The notes under the pieces are model-generated. The model had not been told where the DNA came from, searched no databases, and saw only the letters and a program-made list of their open reading frames with translations. A stretch of 64,000 bases of DNA from Methylothermaceae bacteria B42 (lineage in GTDB: Bacteria; Pseudomonadota; Gammaproteobacteria; Methylococcales; Methylothermaceae), in assembly GCA_001566965.1 (NCBI GenBank), contig LSNW01000032.1, positions 248,001 through 312,000 of the forward strand. The letters are read 5' to 3'. Both the position numbers and the translations under genes were made by a program. Of the stretch, positions 62,427 to 64,000 are shown one piece after another; position 1 is the stretch's first letter, and every line of letters begins with the position of its first letter.

Positions 62427-64000
62427 GCGGCTTTCTCCTTGGGTTGATTGATGAGCAGGAGTTTTTTCAATTTGGCGCCATAGAGTTGTTTCACCAACTT
62501 GTCCCGGGCCAGGGCCACCCGTGCAGGATCGGAAAAGGCCAGTTCTTCGCTGGCGGTATGCTCGTCGAACAGCGCGAGGGCGGCGGCAGTCAAAGTCCGG
62601 TGCCACTGGCCCAGCAGCGGGCGGCCGTCGTCTCCGTGTTCCAGGGCGGTAAGCAAAGCGGGCAGCAGGGCATAGAAATCGGCCTCGGTGTGCTGATAGA
62701 AGGCGTCGGTGAGGAATCCGGTGTCGCCGCGGACATCGCCGGGGCGCTTGAACCACGCTTCCTTGACCTGTTTTCTCACCAGGTTGGCGCAGACTTCCGC
62801 CGCTTCGATCAGCTGGCCGACCCGTCTCGCCAAGGTTTCGCGGATGTCGTCGGGCACCTGGTACAAAGGCAGGACGGCCTCGTACCAGCTGCGCGGTTTC
62901 ATGTTGTCCATGTCGTAACCGAAGGCCCAGACGATCAGACGGCCGCTGCGGATCTCGCTCTGGATCTCCCGCACCACGATGGCGGGGGTGACGCGCTGTT
63001 TGCCTTCCGGTTCCTCGTAGATCAGTCCCAGCCAGTGACGGTAGGTGATGCCGCCTGGTTGGGGATGGAGGGGTAGGGGTTCGGCGTTGTCCCGTTCCTG
63101 GTAGGGCGTGAGGGGGTGACGCCAGGCACCAGCGTAGTTGATGCCATAGTTGAGGGTGACGTAGTGCGTCAGCAGGCGGTCTTTCCGCTGGCACAGGTCG
63201 CAGACGCCGTCACGGGTGTGGTCGAAGTCGAGGCGAATGCGCCGGGGCATGGCCCAGTACATCTGATAAGGGTGGGCGTCCTCGGGCGTGACGGTCTGAC
63301 TCTTCTCGCTAGTGCGGGTGGGGGCGAGCCAGGGGAAGATATATTCGTGACCGGTCAGTTTGCGGTTGCCGGTCAGCCGGACGGTCTCGGGCAATACGTT
63401 GAGCCACAGGTTGTGCCACAGGGTGTCCGGCAGACCGCTGCCCTCCAGGTCCACGGCTACCAGGGTGGTGAGTGGTCCGCCGCCGCGCAGGGAAGTCCGG
63501 TGTCCGGCCCCGCCCGACGGGGCGTTGATCTGCAGGGTGAACAGGGCGGTGACCGCACAGACGGGGCATAGCGCCTCCACATGGCCGCGCTTGATGAAGT
63601 GGTCGGCGTTGTTGCGCAGGGTGTTGTCGCCAGGGGCCTCGATCAGCAGCGAAGCGATCTCGTTCGTGGCTGGCTTGCGTTTACCATTCAGAGATTCGAG
63701 TTTGTCATAGTCCTGCATGAAACGCGGCCCGGTGCCGTCCACCTCGAAAGCTGTGTGATAACGGGAGAAGGCGGCATCCAGCTGTTCCTTCGTGGGTGGA
63801 CGCTCCAGCCGCTCCTCCCATTCGTCGTCGTTCTTTGGCGCGAGGCAGGTCTGCAGCAGGCCGATGAGGAACTGGGCCAGGGCACCGTTGAAATCGGCCC
63901 GGGGACTGTCGAGGGCGACCGGGGGATTGTCCTTCGCGGCAATCTCGGCCGGTCGGATCAGGGTACGGGTGCCGTCTTGGAGACGGACGGGGAGCCAGGG
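62423..64000 (-). CDS. cas8e: Cascade large subunit Cas8e (CasA), partial at right edge
   Basis: At least 526 codons of the large subunit that recognises the PAM and recruits Cas3. The frame is open to the end of the window, beginning ...PWLPVRLQDGTRTLIRPAEI, so only a few N-terminal residues (typically MNLLTD) are missing. Downstream there is a C-rich ALCPVCAVTALFTLQINAPSG region, a probable zinc-like site with CDLCQRKDRL, and LPLHPQPGGITYRHWLGLI. The internal methionine near 63742 is not the true start. cas3 would lie further right. Confidence 0.95.
   Translation of the reverse strand, partial: PWLPVRLQDGTRTLIRPAEIAAKDNPPVALDSPRADFNGALAQFLIGLLQTCLAPKNDDEWEERLERPPTKEQLDAAFSRYHTAFEVDGTGPRFMQDYDKLESLNGKRKPATNEIASLLIEAPGDNTLRNNADHFIKRGHVEALCPVCAVTALFTLQINAPSGGAGHRTSLRGGGPLTTLVAVDLEGSGLPDTLWHNLWLNVLPETVRLTGNRKLTGHEYIFPWLAPTRTSEKSQTVTPEDAHPYQMYWAMPRRIRLDFDHTRDGVCDLCQRKDRLLTHYVTLNYGINYAGAWRHPLTPYQERDNAEPLPLHPQPGGITYRHWLGLIYEEPEGKQRVTPAIVVREIQSEIRSGRLIVWAFGYDMDNMKPRSWYEAVLPLYQVPDDIRETLARRVGQLIEAAEVCANLVRKQVKEAWFKRPGDVRGDTGFLTDAFYQHTEADFYALLPALLTALEHGDDGRPLLGQWHRTLTAAALALFDEHTASEELAFSDPARVALARDKLVKQLYGAKLKKLLLINQPKEKAA

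Overview
The window looks like part of a gammaproteobacterial chromosome. The evidence is a Pseudomonas-type minor pilin/PilY1 cluster, GspA/GspB proteins, a type I-E CRISPR-Cas locus of the E. coli kind, HtpX and the gammaproteobacterial style of exosortase-EpsI fusion. The mix of nitric oxide reductase, a second N-type F-ATPase, a sorbosone-dehydrogenase-like protein and an isolated exosortase would suit a methanotroph or sulfur-oxidiser relative, but nothing here fixes the genus. Most of the window is moderately GC-rich. The gspA/gspB/exosortase stretch (about 9.8-14.3 kb) is clearly AT-richer and the cas operon looks GC-richer.

Layout. 0.1-3.4 kb: methyltransferase, a 23-codon micro-ORF coupled to a small membrane protein, then norC-norB (cytochrome c-dependent NO reductase). 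3.6-9.7 kb: a tightly overlapping N-ATPase operon, atpD-C-Q-B-E-F-A-G, with no atpR, no separate delta gene and unusual residues in subunits c and alpha. 9.8-14.3 kb: gspA-gspB and exosortase A fused to EpsI. 14.3-16.7 kb: lipoprotein, VOC protein, ArsS-like radical SAM enzyme and DUF3047 protein. 16.8-22.2 kb: a leftward signalling operon (PhnD-like lipoprotein, HAMP-PAS-PAS histidine kinase, CheY-like regulator, REC-GGDEF-EAL protein). 22.4-31.6 kb: spondin-domain protein, HtpX, sorbosone dehydrogenase, SppA and PepSY protein, metallo-beta-lactamase and calcineurin-like hydrolases, CarS-like protein, archease-RtcB. 31.7-38.9 kb: Uma2 gene and remnant, then lon-usp-ahcY-DUF1614 (leftward), and a DUF4010 membrane protein.

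39.1-50.6 kb is a leftward type IV pilus tip cluster: fimT-pilV-pilW-pilX-pilY1, then a second pilX-pilY1, a small secreted protein and pilE. The second pilX-pilY1 pair is a tandem duplication that carries a copy of the promoter-proximal sequence found upstream of fimT. One PilY1 keeps the von Willebrand MIDAS motif and the other has lost it. 50.8-52.6 kb: Phd/ParE toxin-antitoxin pair, another Uma2 gene, a pilY1 gene fragment, tRNA-Ala and tRNA-Glu. 52.6-54.7 kb: GH57 hydrolase. 54.9-55.5 kb: an Xre-type antitoxin-like gene with an atypical C-terminus, overlapping convergently with an unrecognised acidic protein gene. 55.56-58.10 kb: CRISPR array of 42 repeats and 41 spacers. 58.1-58.2 kb: leader with a consensus IHF site. 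58.2-64.0 kb: cas2, cas1, cas6e, cas5e, cas7e, cas11 and cas8e, all leftward; cas8e runs off the right edge and cas3 would lie beyond it.

No wholly new system is demonstrated. The strongest leads are the duplicated pilX-pilY1 unit with diverged tip adhesins and duplicated regulatory block, the N-ATPase with altered ion-site and P-loop residues and no atpR, and the unidentified gene at the trailer end of the CRISPR array.
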